DNA of 64,000 bases from Deinococcales bacterium. Its GTDB lineage: Bacteria > Deinococcota > Deinococci > Deinococcales > JAAFIG01. The position numbers were made by a program, and so were the translations under genes. The stretch is taken from NCBI GenBank assembly GCA_025352125.1, contig JANXTZ010000019.1, positions 1 through 64,000 on the forward strand, in the 5' to 3' direction. Shown here piece after piece: positions 16,234 through 25,137 of the stretch. Below the pieces are notes generated by a model, which saw nothing but the letters and a program-made list of their open reading frames with translations, had not been told where the DNA came from and made no database searches. Position 1 is the first letter of the stretch. The number at the start of each line of letters is the position of its first letter.

Positions 16234-18276
16234 TTAAAATCCGAATTTAAGACCGGCACGAATACCAAAACGGAGTTTGTCCGTGGTTTGATTGAGGTAA
16301 TAACGTGGGTCAGCTTCGATAAACAAACCAAAGTTGTTGTTAAAAGCAATGTTGAGACCGACAATGCCGTTGATGAACAGGCTGTTTTGCAATCCGAATT
16401 CGCCACCAAAACCCGCGCCGACGTAGAAGGTTCCAAGGTCGAGCACGAGCGCTGGGTTGACGCTGAAGTATTTGGCTTGCAGGGTTGAGTTGCTCGAGTT
16501 TGGGGCGGTGGCAAATGCCAGGTAATCGCCCGAGACACGGAAACCGATGGGTCCAAGGAATCGGTTGAAACCAACCATGACACTGATGCCAATATTGTCG
16601 TTTGCCGCACCCGACGGGATGATACCGTAACGTCCACCGATACCGACGTAGAAGTTTGGTGGGGTGCTCATGACTGGCTCTGGGGTAACGACGGTCGTTG
16701 GCGTTGTGACCACCGGTGTGGTGTCAACTGGTGTGGTGGTGATCGGTGTCGTCGTGATTGGGGTGGCTGGTTGTGCGGCAACCTTGGCGGACAGGTCGCT
16801 CACACTGGCGGCAAGGTCTTTGACCTGTCCCTCGAGGGCGGCGATCCGTTCTTCTTGCGCTTTGATTGTTGTGTCCTGGGTTTTGAGTTGGTCTGTGATT
16901 GCAGGGTCCGTTGCGCCTGGCTTGATGCCGTCAACCCTGGTTTGCAAATCGGCAAGCTTGGTGTCTTGGGCTTTGATCTGGTCAAGAAGCGCTGGGTCGG
17001 TCGCACCTGGTTTAAGACCATCAACTTTGGCTTGCAAATCAGCCAGTTTGGTGTCTTGGGCTTTGATCTGGTCACTCAGGGCTGGATCGACCGTGCCTGG
17101 TTTGAGCGCATCGACTTTGGCTTGCAAATCGGCAAGCTTGGTTTCCTGGGCTTTGATCTGGTCAGACAGGGCTGGGTCGGTGCCAGGTTTGATCGCGTCA
17201 ACCCGAGCGCCAAGGTCTTTGAGTTGCGTCTCGAGCGTGCCAAGGCGGGTGCCCTGATCGGCTGCGGCGGCATTGGCTGGGTTGGCGCTGGAAATGCCTT
17301 GAACCTGGTCTTGCAAGGCTTTCAAATCTGTTTGCAATTGCGTGAGTTGGTCGGAGGTTCCCGTTGCGGGTTGGGTCTCGAGTTTGGCGATGCGAGCCTC
17401 GAGCGCGGCAACTTGAGGGCTGAGGTCGGCGACTGCGACGGGCGCAGCCACGGCTTTGGCTTGATCCTCGAGCGCGGTCACGCGATCTGCCAGGTCGGTG
17501 TTGTCAAGACCCGAAACCTGATCTTGCAATTCGGAGAGGCTGGTTTCGAGTTCGGCGAGCTTTGAAGTTTGGTCGGTGGTTGGTGCGGTGCCAGCCTGGG
17601 TTTTCAAAGCGGCAATGTCAGCTTCGATGGCAGCAATTCTTGCCGATTGTTGGGCATCTGGTGCCGCCGCCGTCAGGTCGGTGCGCAAGGCTGCCAGTTG
17701 TGTCTCGAGGTCAGTCACTTTGGTTTGAAGCGCTGGGTCAACCGTTCCAGCCGCCTGTTGCGACTCGAGCTTGGTGTTTAGGCTTGCCAGCAAATCCTCG
17801 AGCGATTTGACCCGTGGTTCTAAGTCTGTAGAGCCAGTGGCGGCGGGTTGGGCTGACATGGCTTTGAGTTGTTCCTCGAGCGTACCAAGGCGTCCATCTT
17901 GATTGGTGTTGGCAGTCTCGAGTGCCCCGAGCTGGGTTTTGAGTCCGTCCAGTTCCGTTTTGACATCGTCAATGCCTTTGTTGATAATGGCTTGTCCATT
18001 GGCATCAACGTTGTTCATTGCGCCCGATTGCAACAACCTGTAAAAGATCAGTGCGGCTTGGTAGCGCGACAGGGTTTGCTGCCCCTTGAACGTGCCGTCT
18101 GGGAAACCGGTGATCAAACCTTTTGCCGTGATGAAATCCACAGCTTCCTGCGCCCAATGTCCGGCAGGTACGTCCTGAAAACGAGATTGAGCGATTTTGG
18201 CGATGGTGAATCCCATCACCGGGACACCGAGTCCCAGGGCGGTAACGATGAGTGCCTTGACAACGTGCTTTTGCAT
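16234..18276 (-). CDS. SLH-coiled-coil-beta-barrel envelope tether protein (SlpA/OmpM-like)
   Basis: A 680-residue protein. Order: signal peptide (MQKHVVKALIVTALGLGVPV); one SLH motif (about 28-80, RFQDVPAGHWAQEAVDFIT with GFPDGTF), which in this phylum binds pyruvylated peptidoglycan-linked polymer; a long coiled coil (about 80-510) with repeated LADLQAKVDGLKPG units; a Thr/Pro/Val linker; and a beta-rich C-terminal domain of about 145 residues ending KFGF, consistent with a small outer-membrane barrel. It likely tethers the outer membrane to the wall. ATG 18276 is chosen for GGAGGT just upstream and the signal peptide; an in-frame extension to 18369 is open but unlikely. Confidence 0.85.
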   Translation of the reverse strand: MQKHVVKALIVTALGLGVPVMGFTIAKIAQSRFQDVPAGHWAQEAVDFITAKGLITGFPDGTFKGQQTLSRYQAALIFYRLLQSGAMNNVDANGQAIINKGIDDVKTELDGLKTQLGALETANTNQDGRLGTLEEQLKAMSAQPAATGSTDLEPRVKSLEDLLASLNTKLESQQAAGTVDPALQTKVTDLETQLAALRTDLTAAAPDAQQSARIAAIEADIAALKTQAGTAPTTDQTSKLAELETSLSELQDQVSGLDNTDLADRVTALEDQAKAVAAPVAVADLSPQVAALEARIAKLETQPATGTSDQLTQLQTDLKALQDQVQGISSANPANAAAADQGTRLGTLETQLKDLGARVDAIKPGTDPALSDQIKAQETKLADLQAKVDALKPGTVDPALSDQIKAQDTKLADLQAKVDGLKPGATDPALLDQIKAQDTKLADLQTRVDGIKPGATDPAITDQLKTQDTTIKAQEERIAALEGQVKDLAASVSDLSAKVAAQPATPITTTPITTTPVDTTPVVTTPTTVVTPEPVMSTPPNFYVGIGGRYGIIPSGAANDNIGISVMVGFNRFLGPIGFRVSGDYLAFATAPNSSNSTLQAKYFSVNPALVLDLGTFYVGAGFGGEFGLQNSLFINGIVGLNIAFNNNFGLFIEADPRYYLNQTTDKLRFGIRAGLKFGF
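16895..17200. repeat. About four tandem 90-bp repeats inside the SLH gene
   Basis: The unit encodes about 30 residues of the form DPALSDQIKAQDTKLADLQ plus KVDGLKPGAT. Copies differ at a few codons, so the array is moderately old but could still change number by slippage or recombination, altering coiled-coil length. Confidence 0.75.
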
Positions 18277-18396
18277 AAGAACCTCCGGATTTACCTGCTC
18301 CTGGAGGCTACGTTCGCAGTTTTCGATCAACGTGAAAAAATCCTGACATGGCTCATGGAAGCCACTCATACAAATGCCCTCATGAGAATCCTAAGC

Positions 18397-18402
18397 ATTA
18401 TA
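18397..18402 (-). promoter_or_regulatory. -10 box for the SLH protein gene with a long leader
   Basis: The minus strand reads TATAAT here. Transcription would begin near 18390, leaving a leader of about 115 bases before ATG 18276. A five-codon frame (MRAFV, ATG at 18382) lies in the leader. No clear -35 was found. Confidence 0.5.
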
Positions 18403-18556
18403 CTTCACATTCTTAAAGTTTAGGCTCGAGCCAGACGCGAGTCGTAGAATGTGAATATTGGACCTTTAATCATGTCAACATCATTTGACGAGACAACACG
18501 GTTCAAACAGCAATCCTTTAAAATCTGTTTTGCTCGAAGCATCAAAAGGAGTCAAT

Positions 18557-18880
18557 ATGGCATTCGCAAATTGGATTGAACAATTCAGCAAAGTCGAAGT
18601 CTGGACTGGCTTGAACGCCAACGTGTTGACGGGCAAAGCTGGGCAAGTCGGATTTTTTCATGCCACCCAGGACATTCTTGTGCCCGAGCACAGCCACGCC
18701 GGACAGTGGGGCGTGGTGATCGAGGGCACGGTCGAACTGACCATCGGCGGTGTGTTGCACGTCCTGAAAACCGGCGAGCATTACAACATTCCAGCCAATG
18801 TGCCGCACAGCGCCAAGGTTTTGGCAGGCTCGAGTTTTATTGATGTCTGGGAGGGCAAACGGCTCGAGGTGAATGAATAA
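18557..18880 (+). CDS. Small cupin-domain protein
   Basis: A 107-residue single-domain cupin. Motif 1 is reflected in PEHSHAGQWGVVIEGTVEL (two His and a Glu-type region) and motif 2 in YNIPANVPHSA (third His), enough for one metal site. AGGAG lies upstream of ATG 18557; the longer open frame from 18485 lacks a start signal. Function unknown; stand-alone cupins act as isomerases, dioxygenases or ligand sensors. Confidence 0.85.
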   Translation: MAFANWIEQFSKVEVWTGLNANVLTGKAGQVGFFHATQDILVPEHSHAGQWGVVIEGTVELTIGGVLHVLKTGEHYNIPANVPHSAKVLAGSSFIDVWEGKRLEVNE

Positions 18881-18993
18881 GTCTGGGGCAACAGTCATGG
18901 CATCCACAAGACGTGTTGTATTGGTGCGGCTCCAGATGGATCGCAACAATTCCTTTTCAACTTTTTTGTAATTTAAGCTCGAGGAGTCTGGAA

Positions 18994-19785
18994 ATGAAAA
19001 AAGTTTACTTGACCAGTTTTTTGATCGTGGCAACCTTGATTGGTTTCAATCAACCCGTACCCGCAGCGCAGAGTGTCGCAACTTGCGGCTTGAATTTTAT
19101 CAAAGTCACGGCAAACGCCAAAAACAAACAAAAAGGCTATCCAGACCCGAAATTAACCTTGACTTGCTCGGGCGACATCGTGACGGTCGATTCCAACAAC
19201 ATTCCCAATTTTGAATTTGTCCAGACCACACCCAACCCGTTGCAAGCCCAAAACTTGCACCTCGAGCTTCCCTTAAAACCCGTTCCTGCCTCGGGCGTCA
19301 CGGCTGTGCCTCTGGGTGGTCCGGTTGCGGTAACGGTCACAGGATTGTATATTTTTGGTCCGACCGAAGCCCCGCAAGACGGTTTCAAAGACCCGTTTTT
19401 GAATGGCATTTTGGATTATTGCAACGGTCATACCGCACCGCACGGCGATTATCATTTACATGTTCGTTCTGATTGCATCGGGGAGACCACAAAAGTCGGT
19501 TCGGTGCTGGCTTACGCGCTGGATGGTTTTCCCATTTTAAGTCCTTACGTGTGCGCCGACACCGCTTGTAAAACCAGCAAAAAGCTTTCCAGCAGTTGGC
19601 GCGTGAAAACTGGCAAAGACGCTCGAGCGGGCAATGCCTGGCAGGTGCATGAGTTTGTGGCGGGTGGCGATTTGGACAAGTGCAACGGCAAGAAAACGGC
19701 TGATGGTTACGCGTATTATGCGACGGACAGCTTTCCGTATTTTATGGGTTGTTTTGTCGGTAAGCCAAATCTGCCTCGTCCTTAA
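18994..19785 (+). CDS. Secreted YHYH-domain protein
   Basis: A 263-residue protein with a signal peptide (MKKVYLTSFLIVATLIGFNQ, cleavage after PAAA-like AAQS). The C-terminal half carries NGHTAPHGDYHLHVRSDC, the His-rich motif of YHYH proteins, with DGFPILSPYVC, DGYAYYATDSFPYFMGCFVG and several Cys likely in disulfides. The family is of unknown biochemical role and may bind metal. GAGGAG precedes ATG 18994. The next gene starts 15 bases downstream and encodes another exported protein, probably a partner. Confidence 0.82.
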   Translation: MKKVYLTSFLIVATLIGFNQPVPAAQSVATCGLNFIKVTANAKNKQKGYPDPKLTLTCSGDIVTVDSNNIPNFEFVQTTPNPLQAQNLHLELPLKPVPASGVTAVPLGGPVAVTVTGLYIFGPTEAPQDGFKDPFLNGILDYCNGHTAPHGDYHLHVRSDCIGETTKVGSVLAYALDGFPILSPYVCADTACKTSKKLSSSWRVKTGKDARAGNAWQVHEFVAGGDLDKCNGKKTADGYAYYATDSFPYFMGCFVGKPNLPRP

Positions 19786-19800
19786 ATTTTTGAAAGAACC

Positions 19801-20604
19801 ATGAATCAAAAATCACGTGTCATCAAAAAAATTTTGCTGACTTTGGTGCTGGTTTACGCCGTGCCTGCCGTCGCTTTGACTGCGTACAAATTCTTGCGTC
19901 CCAAAACAATCTCGAGCGGAGAACTAAATTATGTTCTGGCTTGGGATTCTTCTGGCGTAAAACGTGAGGGCAAGGCTTGGGTGTTTGGAACCAACCTCGG
20001 TTACACGGTCAGGCTAACGCTGGGTTTCATCAACGGTTACGGCTTGCAGCTCATGTCCTGCCCGCACAGCCATTCTTGGCTCGAGTCGCTGCTGGCAGGT
20101 TTGAAGGTCGCCTCTGGAAGTGTGTTGGCGGGTCACAGCCAAGGGCAAGACCCTGCGGCGTTGCAAATCAACACCATCCAGAATTTACTCGAGCTTCAAA
20201 CCGCCAATTTTACGGCGGTGACAGTGCACGAACCCAACTACTGCCAAGGGTATTTTGTGGCAACTCGAGCCACACCCAACAGCAAAAATTTGAATGCGGC
20301 GATGGCTGGGAAAAGCATTTTTTTGCGCGGCACGTACACCAAAAATGGCGTCACAAAAGCGTTCAGCCTCTCGAGCCAGAACGCTTTTGGCGACGCCCAC
20401 AAATTGTTTGATCTGAATGGTCAAGTGCATGTTGGCATCAGTGCTGGTCCGATTCGGGTCAAATTTACCCAGCACTTGAAAGGCTTGTTCGACAACCTCG
20501 AGTTTAAAACCGATTCAGCATTCACCCGCAGCATGACGGTGTTAAGAAATTTCAACAACCAGATCAGTGTTGGGATGCTGTCTGGAAAAGTACACCCCAC
20601 ATGA
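19801..20604 (+). CDS. Membrane-anchored exported protein, partner of the YHYH protein
   Basis: A 267-residue protein with an N-terminal signal anchor (KKILLTLVLVYAVPAVALTA) and a large extracytoplasmic part with scattered His and Cys (MSCPHSHSWLESLLAG, AGHSQGQDP, HEPNYCQGYF). It was not recognised. Close spacing to the YHYH gene and shared export suggest they work together at the cell surface. Its last codons overlap the start of a decayed response-regulator gene. Confidence 0.68.
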   Translation: MNQKSRVIKKILLTLVLVYAVPAVALTAYKFLRPKTISSGELNYVLAWDSSGVKREGKAWVFGTNLGYTVRLTLGFINGYGLQLMSCPHSHSWLESLLAGLKVASGSVLAGHSQGQDPAALQINTIQNLLELQTANFTAVTVHEPNYCQGYFVATRATPNSKNLNAAMAGKSIFLRGTYTKNGVTKAFSLSSQNAFGDAHKLFDLNGQVHVGISAGPIRVKFTQHLKGLFDNLEFKTDSAFTRSMTVLRNFNNQISVGMLSGKVHPT

Positions 20605-20780
20605 AAAGTATTTTGGTGGTCGACGACAAAGCCAGCCTGAGACGGACGCTGCAAGGTTATTGAAGCGCCGACGGTTACCGAGTTTGTGCCGCCGACAATT
20701 GGGTTTAAAACCCGAGCGAGCCGACCATCAACGCAAGCAATTGACTGCCGATTGCCTTGCAGGCAGCCTGAAATGTCACG
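20601..20780 (+). pseudogene. Decayed response-regulator gene (receiver-domain N-terminus)
   Basis: ATG 20601 opens MKSILVVDDKASLRRTLQGY, the hallmark first strand and acidic pair of a response-regulator receiver domain, then hits TGA. The same frame continues SADGYRVCAADN, as expected for a receiver, and meets further stops. No phospho-acceptor Asp segment or output domain remains, and the minus-strand YbjN-like gene occupies the following DNA. This is a truncated, inactive relic. Confidence 0.75.
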
Positions 20781-21255
20781 CCCGAATGGTCTTGCCCACA
20801 ACCCCGCCCAGACCCTTGAACCTCGAAACGGCTGTTTTGTCGGTGCTGATCTCGAGCATTTCGTCGTGAACGTCATCGGCGTAATATGCCAGGGCAGTCA
20901 AACCCTCGGCGAACACGGGGTAAAGTAGCGCCGCTATCGGCAGTTCGACGGTCAGCGTGATGTCCTCGTCCTCGTCGAGCACGAATTTTGCCAGGTTCAT
21001 GTCGCGATTGAAATGCAGCATGGCTTCAAAGGATTGAATTTTGCAGGTTTCATCGGTTGGGGCGGGCACAAACGGGCTGATGGTCATGTACAACCAGGCG
21101 TCGGTCAAACGGATAAAAATTGTGAAAAAACCGTTTTCACCGCGAAAACCAGTGCGCCAGACGCCATCTTGCAGGGTTTCAAAAGTCCAACCGTACTCGC
21201 CAAAATACTGTTCGACGGTTTCATTGCTGATGCTGGGGCTGCCTTCAAATTGCAT
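20776..21255 (-). CDS. YbjN-like / CesT-type chaperone-fold protein
   Basis: A 159-residue protein with the alpha-beta layout of the YbjN/type III chaperone-like fold: an N-terminal helix ETVEQYFGEYGWTFETL, a central sheet with FTIFIRLTDAWLYMTISPFV, then MLHFNRDMNLAKFVLDEDED and a C-terminal helical part. YbjN proteins are small cytosolic factors with loosely defined regulatory or chaperone roles. The C-terminus overlaps the response-regulator relic by a few bases. Confidence 0.72.
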   Translation of the reverse strand: MQFEGSPSISNETVEQYFGEYGWTFETLQDGVWRTGFRGENGFFTIFIRLTDAWLYMTISPFVPAPTDETCKIQSFEAMLHFNRDMNLAKFVLDEDEDITLTVELPIAALLYPVFAEGLTALAYYADDVHDEMLEISTDKTAVSRFKGLGGVVGKTIRA

Positions 21256-21392
21256 GGTTTATTTTACGACGCAAACCCCCAGACGCAAAATGCTTCAAAC
21301 CCCAATGCGGCTCTGGCATAAAATACATCTGACATAAAATACACAAGGCGCTCGAGCTTGGTTTTCAACAGGATGCTCGAGTGAATTTGAAA

Positions 21393-21908
21393 TCAGTTCG
21401 ATGGGTTCAATAAGTTTGGCAGATACCAGACCAGATCAAGAGCAGGCGGCTTGATGTCTTGCATTCGCAGCAGCATGGCAATCTGGGCTGTGTGCCGCAT
21501 TTCGTGGATCATGACGTGCCAAAGTAGACCATCCAACTTGAACCGCTCGGTTGGCGAGTCGTCCACGAGCCGATTTAGTTCTTGGTCTGTCATGGTGGCA
21601 AGGTAGTTGAGGGTGCTTTGCTCAACAGCCCGCCAGTAATCCAGCAGCCTTTCAAGCTCAAAACCCGAGGCGTCTTCGGTATCTTTCAAAGCAGGGAACA
21701 ATTTTACGACTGGCTCGTCACACACAATGGTGTAATGAATCCAGCCATCTTGGACGCCAGCGATATGAAACACAAGGTCTTTGATGCAGCGAAACCGTTC
21801 ACCTTTCAACAATGGGCGCGATAAAACTTCATCGGGCACAGACTCGAGTGTGCTCCACAAATCCCGTCTTGCGCGAACAAGGTAATCATAGGTTTCAGGA
21901 ATGTTCAT
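21393..21908 (-). CDS. DinB/YfiT-family metal-binding protein
   Basis: A 171-residue four-helix-bundle protein with the DinB metal-ligand pattern: a His in CIKDLVFHIAGVQDGWIH and two His in LLWHVMIHEMRHTAQIAMLL. Deinococcota carry many DinB paralogues, thought to be thiol-dependent transferases or hydrolases. ATG 21908 is preceded by AAGGAGCG; the frame is open for 19 more codons but without a start signal. A minisatellite lies upstream. Confidence 0.88.
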   Translation of the reverse strand: MNIPETYDYLVRARRDLWSTLESVPDEVLSRPLLKGERFRCIKDLVFHIAGVQDGWIHYTIVCDEPVVKLFPALKDTEDASGFELERLLDYWRAVEQSTLNYLATMTDQELNRLVDDSPTERFKLDGLLWHVMIHEMRHTAQIAMLLRMQDIKPPALDLVWYLPNLLNPSN

Positions 21909-21956
21909 TTGGCGCTCCTTCAAGACATATTCTATTTTTCGGACAGAGTGATATAA

Positions 21957-22012
21957 AGCAATCAATACAGATCAATCAATACAGATCAATCAATACAGAT
22001 CAATCAATACAG
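21957..22012. repeat. Minisatellite, four copies of a 14-base unit
   Basis: The unit ATCAATCAATACAG is repeated three times perfectly (21971-22012), preceded by one copy with a single mismatch (21957-21970). It lies about 50 bases upstream of the DinB start and at the head of a 170-base spacer before the GNAT gene. Copy number may vary between strains. Confidence 0.85.
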
Positions 22013-22186
22013 CGCAATTTTGAACTGTCTTTTCATTTCCAAAAAAGCATAACCAAAGTATTTTATTCTGTCAAAAACCAAATACCGCATCGGGTTTATT
22101 GGCAATCATTGCTCCATGGTCCGTCTCGAGAGAGCAACAATCCATCAAACAAGCTGGGAATCTCCAGTCGCGTTAAACTGCTTTAC

Positions 22187-22726
22187 ATGCTTGTTAATGT
22201 CACCACACATTCGCTCGAGATGCTCGACCAAAGCGAGTTCAAACCGTCTTCCCGCGACATTCTAAACCTTGAAATCAAACGCACCGAAATACCCTTGCCC
22301 GAACTGAATCGCTTTTTGTACGCGGCGGTCGGCGGTGAATACTTCTGGATTGATCGGCTGCCGTGGACCTATGCCCAGTGGGAAATCTGGCTCGAGCGTC
22401 CCGAACTCGAGACTTGGCTGGCGTACCAAAACGGCACGGTGGCAGGTTATTTTGAACTCGAGCGACAAGGCGATGATGTCGAAATTTCAATTTTTGGTTT
22501 GATTCCCAAATTCACTGGCTTGGGCATCGGCGGCGTCTTGCTTTCACACTGCATTGCTCGGGCTTGGGAACTGAAACCAAACCGAGTTTGGGTGCACACG
22601 TGCAGTCTGGACGGTGCGCAAGCGCTGGCAAATTACCAGGCTCGAGGGTTCAAAGTGTTCCATGAAAAAACCGAGCGCGAGGAACTGCCTGACCAATCCC
22701 CTGGCGCTTGGCTCGGTGTTCGTTAA
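22187..22726 (+). CDS. GNAT-family N-acetyltransferase
   Basis: A 179-residue acetyltransferase. The acetyl-CoA-binding motif A is ISIFGLIPKFTGLGIGGVLL with the (R/K)-x-x-G-x-G turn, and motif B follows (NRVWVHTCSLDGAQALANYQARGF). ATG 22187 is a reasonable start, although the frame is open far upstream and no Shine-Dalgarno sequence is visible. The acceptor is unknown; the gene stands alone. Confidence 0.8.
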   Translation: MLVNVTTHSLEMLDQSEFKPSSRDILNLEIKRTEIPLPELNRFLYAAVGGEYFWIDRLPWTYAQWEIWLERPELETWLAYQNGTVAGYFELERQGDDVEISIFGLIPKFTGLGIGGVLLSHCIARAWELKPNRVWVHTCSLDGAQALANYQARGFKVFHEKTEREELPDQSPGAWLGVR

Positions 22727-22921
22727 GTCAAACCGTCTCGGTCAGGGAATTTACGCTCGAGTTCAAGTTTTCAGTCCCGAGAGACAAATTAAACTTTAAT
22801 GGTCGTAAAACTTCTAGCTCTAAAAGTGTTTTCTCGAGCTGCCAGAATTTGGCGGAAGATTCACGGCTCTGGCTTCAATCCTTGCGTGCCTCTCATGGTT
22901 GCTGGTTAGGCTTAAAGTCTC

Positions 22922-23983
22922 ATGTTAGCCCGCCGACTTCCCTTTTATCTTTTGCGCGAATTTGTCCCGTTGTACTTGGTCGGGCTGGTCACGATTTTGA
23001 TGCTCCTGATGATCGACTTTTTCGCGTTTCTGGCGGCATCGTTCATCAATTACCACACGCCAATCGATATCATGTTCAGGGCGCTTCTGGACCGAATGCC
23101 GTTCTTTTTGTCGTACATGATCGCGCCCAGTCTGGCATTCGCGGTGCTGGTCGGTTTGGGGCGTCTGGCAAAGGATTCGGAACTCAAAGCGGTGTACTCG
23201 AGCGGCATCCGTCCGATCACGCTGCTCGCCCCAATTTTGCTGGTTGGCGCGTTGGCGACGGGTTTAAGTTGGGTCAACGAGAACATCTGGCGTCCGGTTG
23301 CCGATCAACGCTTCAAGACCTCGTATTACGCGATCTGGCATTCGGAACCACCACGCGTTCAAGCGCTGAAATCGTATGCCTCTGAAGACGAACATATTTT
23401 GTATCACGCAGGCTCGATACTGCCAGACAAAGACAACAAACAACTTGCCGAACTTTCAGGGGTCATGATTACGACACCGCAAGGCATTTACACCGCCACC
23501 CGAGGGCGTTGGGATGCGAACGCCAAAACCTGGGAATTGTACAACGTGTATCACACCACCGACGCCGAAACCCAAGCCGTCAGCGACCCAGAGGTGCGCC
23601 GCGTGTTCGCGTTCACCCTGCCCGTCGAACCAGACCTGATTCCGCCCGAAGCCCTGCCACTGCCAGATTTGATGGCTCGAGCCTCGAGCAAGGTCTTGTC
23701 GCAATCTGAACGCTACGATGCGCAATTCAAGCTTCACAGGCGTTTTTCTGACCCACTCGCGGCAATGCTGATGGCAATTGTTGGCGGCGCATTGGGTTTA
23801 ACGATTTCCAACCGCGCCTGGGGATTTGCTGGCACGATTGGTTTGATTGCCGTTTACTGGGGCTTGTGGCAAATCGGTTTTAACCTCGCCTCGGCTCAGG
23901 CGCTGGCGGCACCGTTGGCGGCTTGGTTGCCGAGCGCCATCTTTGGCATTGGCGCACTCTTTGGTTTGCGGAGGCTGCTATGA
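22922..23983 (+). CDS. LptF/LptG-family permease (first of pair)
   Basis: A 353-residue YjgP/YjgQ permease: three N-terminal membrane helices (LLREFVPLYLVGLVTILMLL; MIAPSLAFAVLVGLGRLAKD followed by SELKAVYSSG, the family's coupling-helix motif), a periplasmic jellyroll (about 115-265), and three C-terminal helices. These permeases, with the LptB ATPase, extract lipid from the inner membrane and pass it to the Lpt bridge. The stop overlaps the next start (ATGA). LptB, LptA and LptC were not seen in the window. Confidence 0.88.
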   Translation: MLARRLPFYLLREFVPLYLVGLVTILMLLMIDFFAFLAASFINYHTPIDIMFRALLDRMPFFLSYMIAPSLAFAVLVGLGRLAKDSELKAVYSSGIRPITLLAPILLVGALATGLSWVNENIWRPVADQRFKTSYYAIWHSEPPRVQALKSYASEDEHILYHAGSILPDKDNKQLAELSGVMITTPQGIYTATRGRWDANAKTWELYNVYHTTDAETQAVSDPEVRRVFAFTLPVEPDLIPPEALPLPDLMARASSKVLSQSERYDAQFKLHRRFSDPLAAMLMAIVGGALGLTISNRAWGFAGTIGLIAVYWGLWQIGFNLASAQALAAPLAAWLPSAIFGIGALFGLRRLL

Positions 23984-25134
23984 ACACCCCCCACGTCAGC
24001 ACCCCGACCGTGCCACCAGCCAAACTCGAGCGAACCCGCCCAAGAATCACCTTGCTCGACCTGTACATCGTTGGTGAGGTGCTGCCGATGCTGGCTGGTG
24101 GTCTGCTGATTGTGATTGTGACCCTGGTGATGGGGGCATTGTTTGAACGCATCGGGGCATTTCTCGCCAAAGGCGCGAACCCGTTGTTGGTGGCGCAATA
24201 TCTGGCGTTCAGGTTGCCCGAAATGCTGTCTTTGGGCTTGCCGATAGCGCTGCTGTTTGCGGTGCTCATGAGCCTCTCGAGGTTGACCCAAGATTCGGAA
24301 CTCAAAGCCGCCGTGGTGGCTGGCATCTCGCCCACACGTTTGACCATGCCAGTCCTGGTCATTGGTGCGGTGGTGGCGCTGTTTGCCTTCATCAACGCCG
24401 AAACCTTGCAGCCCAGAGGCATCGAAAATGCCAGCCGCGTGCTGCGGGACATCATCATCTCCAACCCTCGCGTGGCATTCACGGGCGGACAGTTTTTCAA
24501 AGACGCCCAAAACCAGGTGATTTACATTCCAGACGGCGGCTTGAAAGCAGGTGGCATTCTCGAGAACATCACGATCATGCAAGGCTCTGAGGGGCAAGTG
24601 CCGTCATCTATCATGAAAGCCCCAAACGGCAAGATTTTGGCGGATCAAGGTGCGATTGAACTGACCAACGGCTCGAGAATCACCTACCGCAATGGCGATG
24701 CCCGTCCGGTCATGATCTCGCATTTTGGACGCGCCGTGATTCCAATCAAGGACTTGCAGCAGGGCGCAAACCTATCGCAAAAACCGATTGACCTGCCATT
24801 GCCGACGCTGCTCGAGCGCATCAAAAGTTATCAAAGCCAAGGTTTCAGGATCAACGGCGAATTGACAGCTTTAAACCAAAAATTTGCCAAACCGCTCGCA
24901 TCGGTGGCGTTTGCCCTGTTCGGCATCGCCTTGTCGCTTTATACATTGCGCAGCAACCAAAGCCTGGGGTTTGTTGGCGTGATGTTTCTGACATTTTTTT
25001 ATTACGCCACCTGGACGGTGTTCAACGTCATGGGCGAGAGCGGCGCGATTCCAGCCGTGCTTGCCGCCTGGACGCCCGACCTCTTGTACGCCGGAGCGGG
25101 TGTTGCCCTTCTCGCACTGGCGCGGCGACGTTAA
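23980..25134 (+). CDS. LptF/LptG-family permease (second of pair)
   Basis: A 384-residue YjgP/YjgQ permease with the same layout: helices near 25-50, the segment LSRLTQDSELKAAVVAGISP matching the coupling motif, a periplasmic domain (about 140-290), and three C-terminal helices ending LLALARRR. ATG 23980 follows GAGG and overlaps the first permease stop; the frame is open upstream but lies within that gene. The two proteins should form the LptF-LptG heterodimer. LptD-like follows after three bases. Confidence 0.88.
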   Translation: MNTPHVSTPTVPPAKLERTRPRITLLDLYIVGEVLPMLAGGLLIVIVTLVMGALFERIGAFLAKGANPLLVAQYLAFRLPEMLSLGLPIALLFAVLMSLSRLTQDSELKAAVVAGISPTRLTMPVLVIGAVVALFAFINAETLQPRGIENASRVLRDIIISNPRVAFTGGQFFKDAQNQVIYIPDGGLKAGGILENITIMQGSEGQVPSSIMKAPNGKILADQGAIELTNGSRITYRNGDARPVMISHFGRAVIPIKDLQQGANLSQKPIDLPLPTLLERIKSYQSQGFRINGELTALNQKFAKPLASVAFALFGIALSLYTLRSNQSLGFVGVMFLTFFYYATWTVFNVMGESGAIPAVLAAWTPDLLYAGAGVALLALARRR

Positions 25135-25137
25135 CGC

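Noticed and set aside
16771..17565. A 264-codon plus-strand frame with repeats
   Set aside because: It mirrors the coiled-coil repeats of the SLH protein; no ribosome site and unlikely composition.
21957..22012. The 14-base tandem repeat as a CRISPR or origin iteron array
   Set aside because: There are no spacers between units, the unit is short, and no cas, dnaA or rep gene is nearby.
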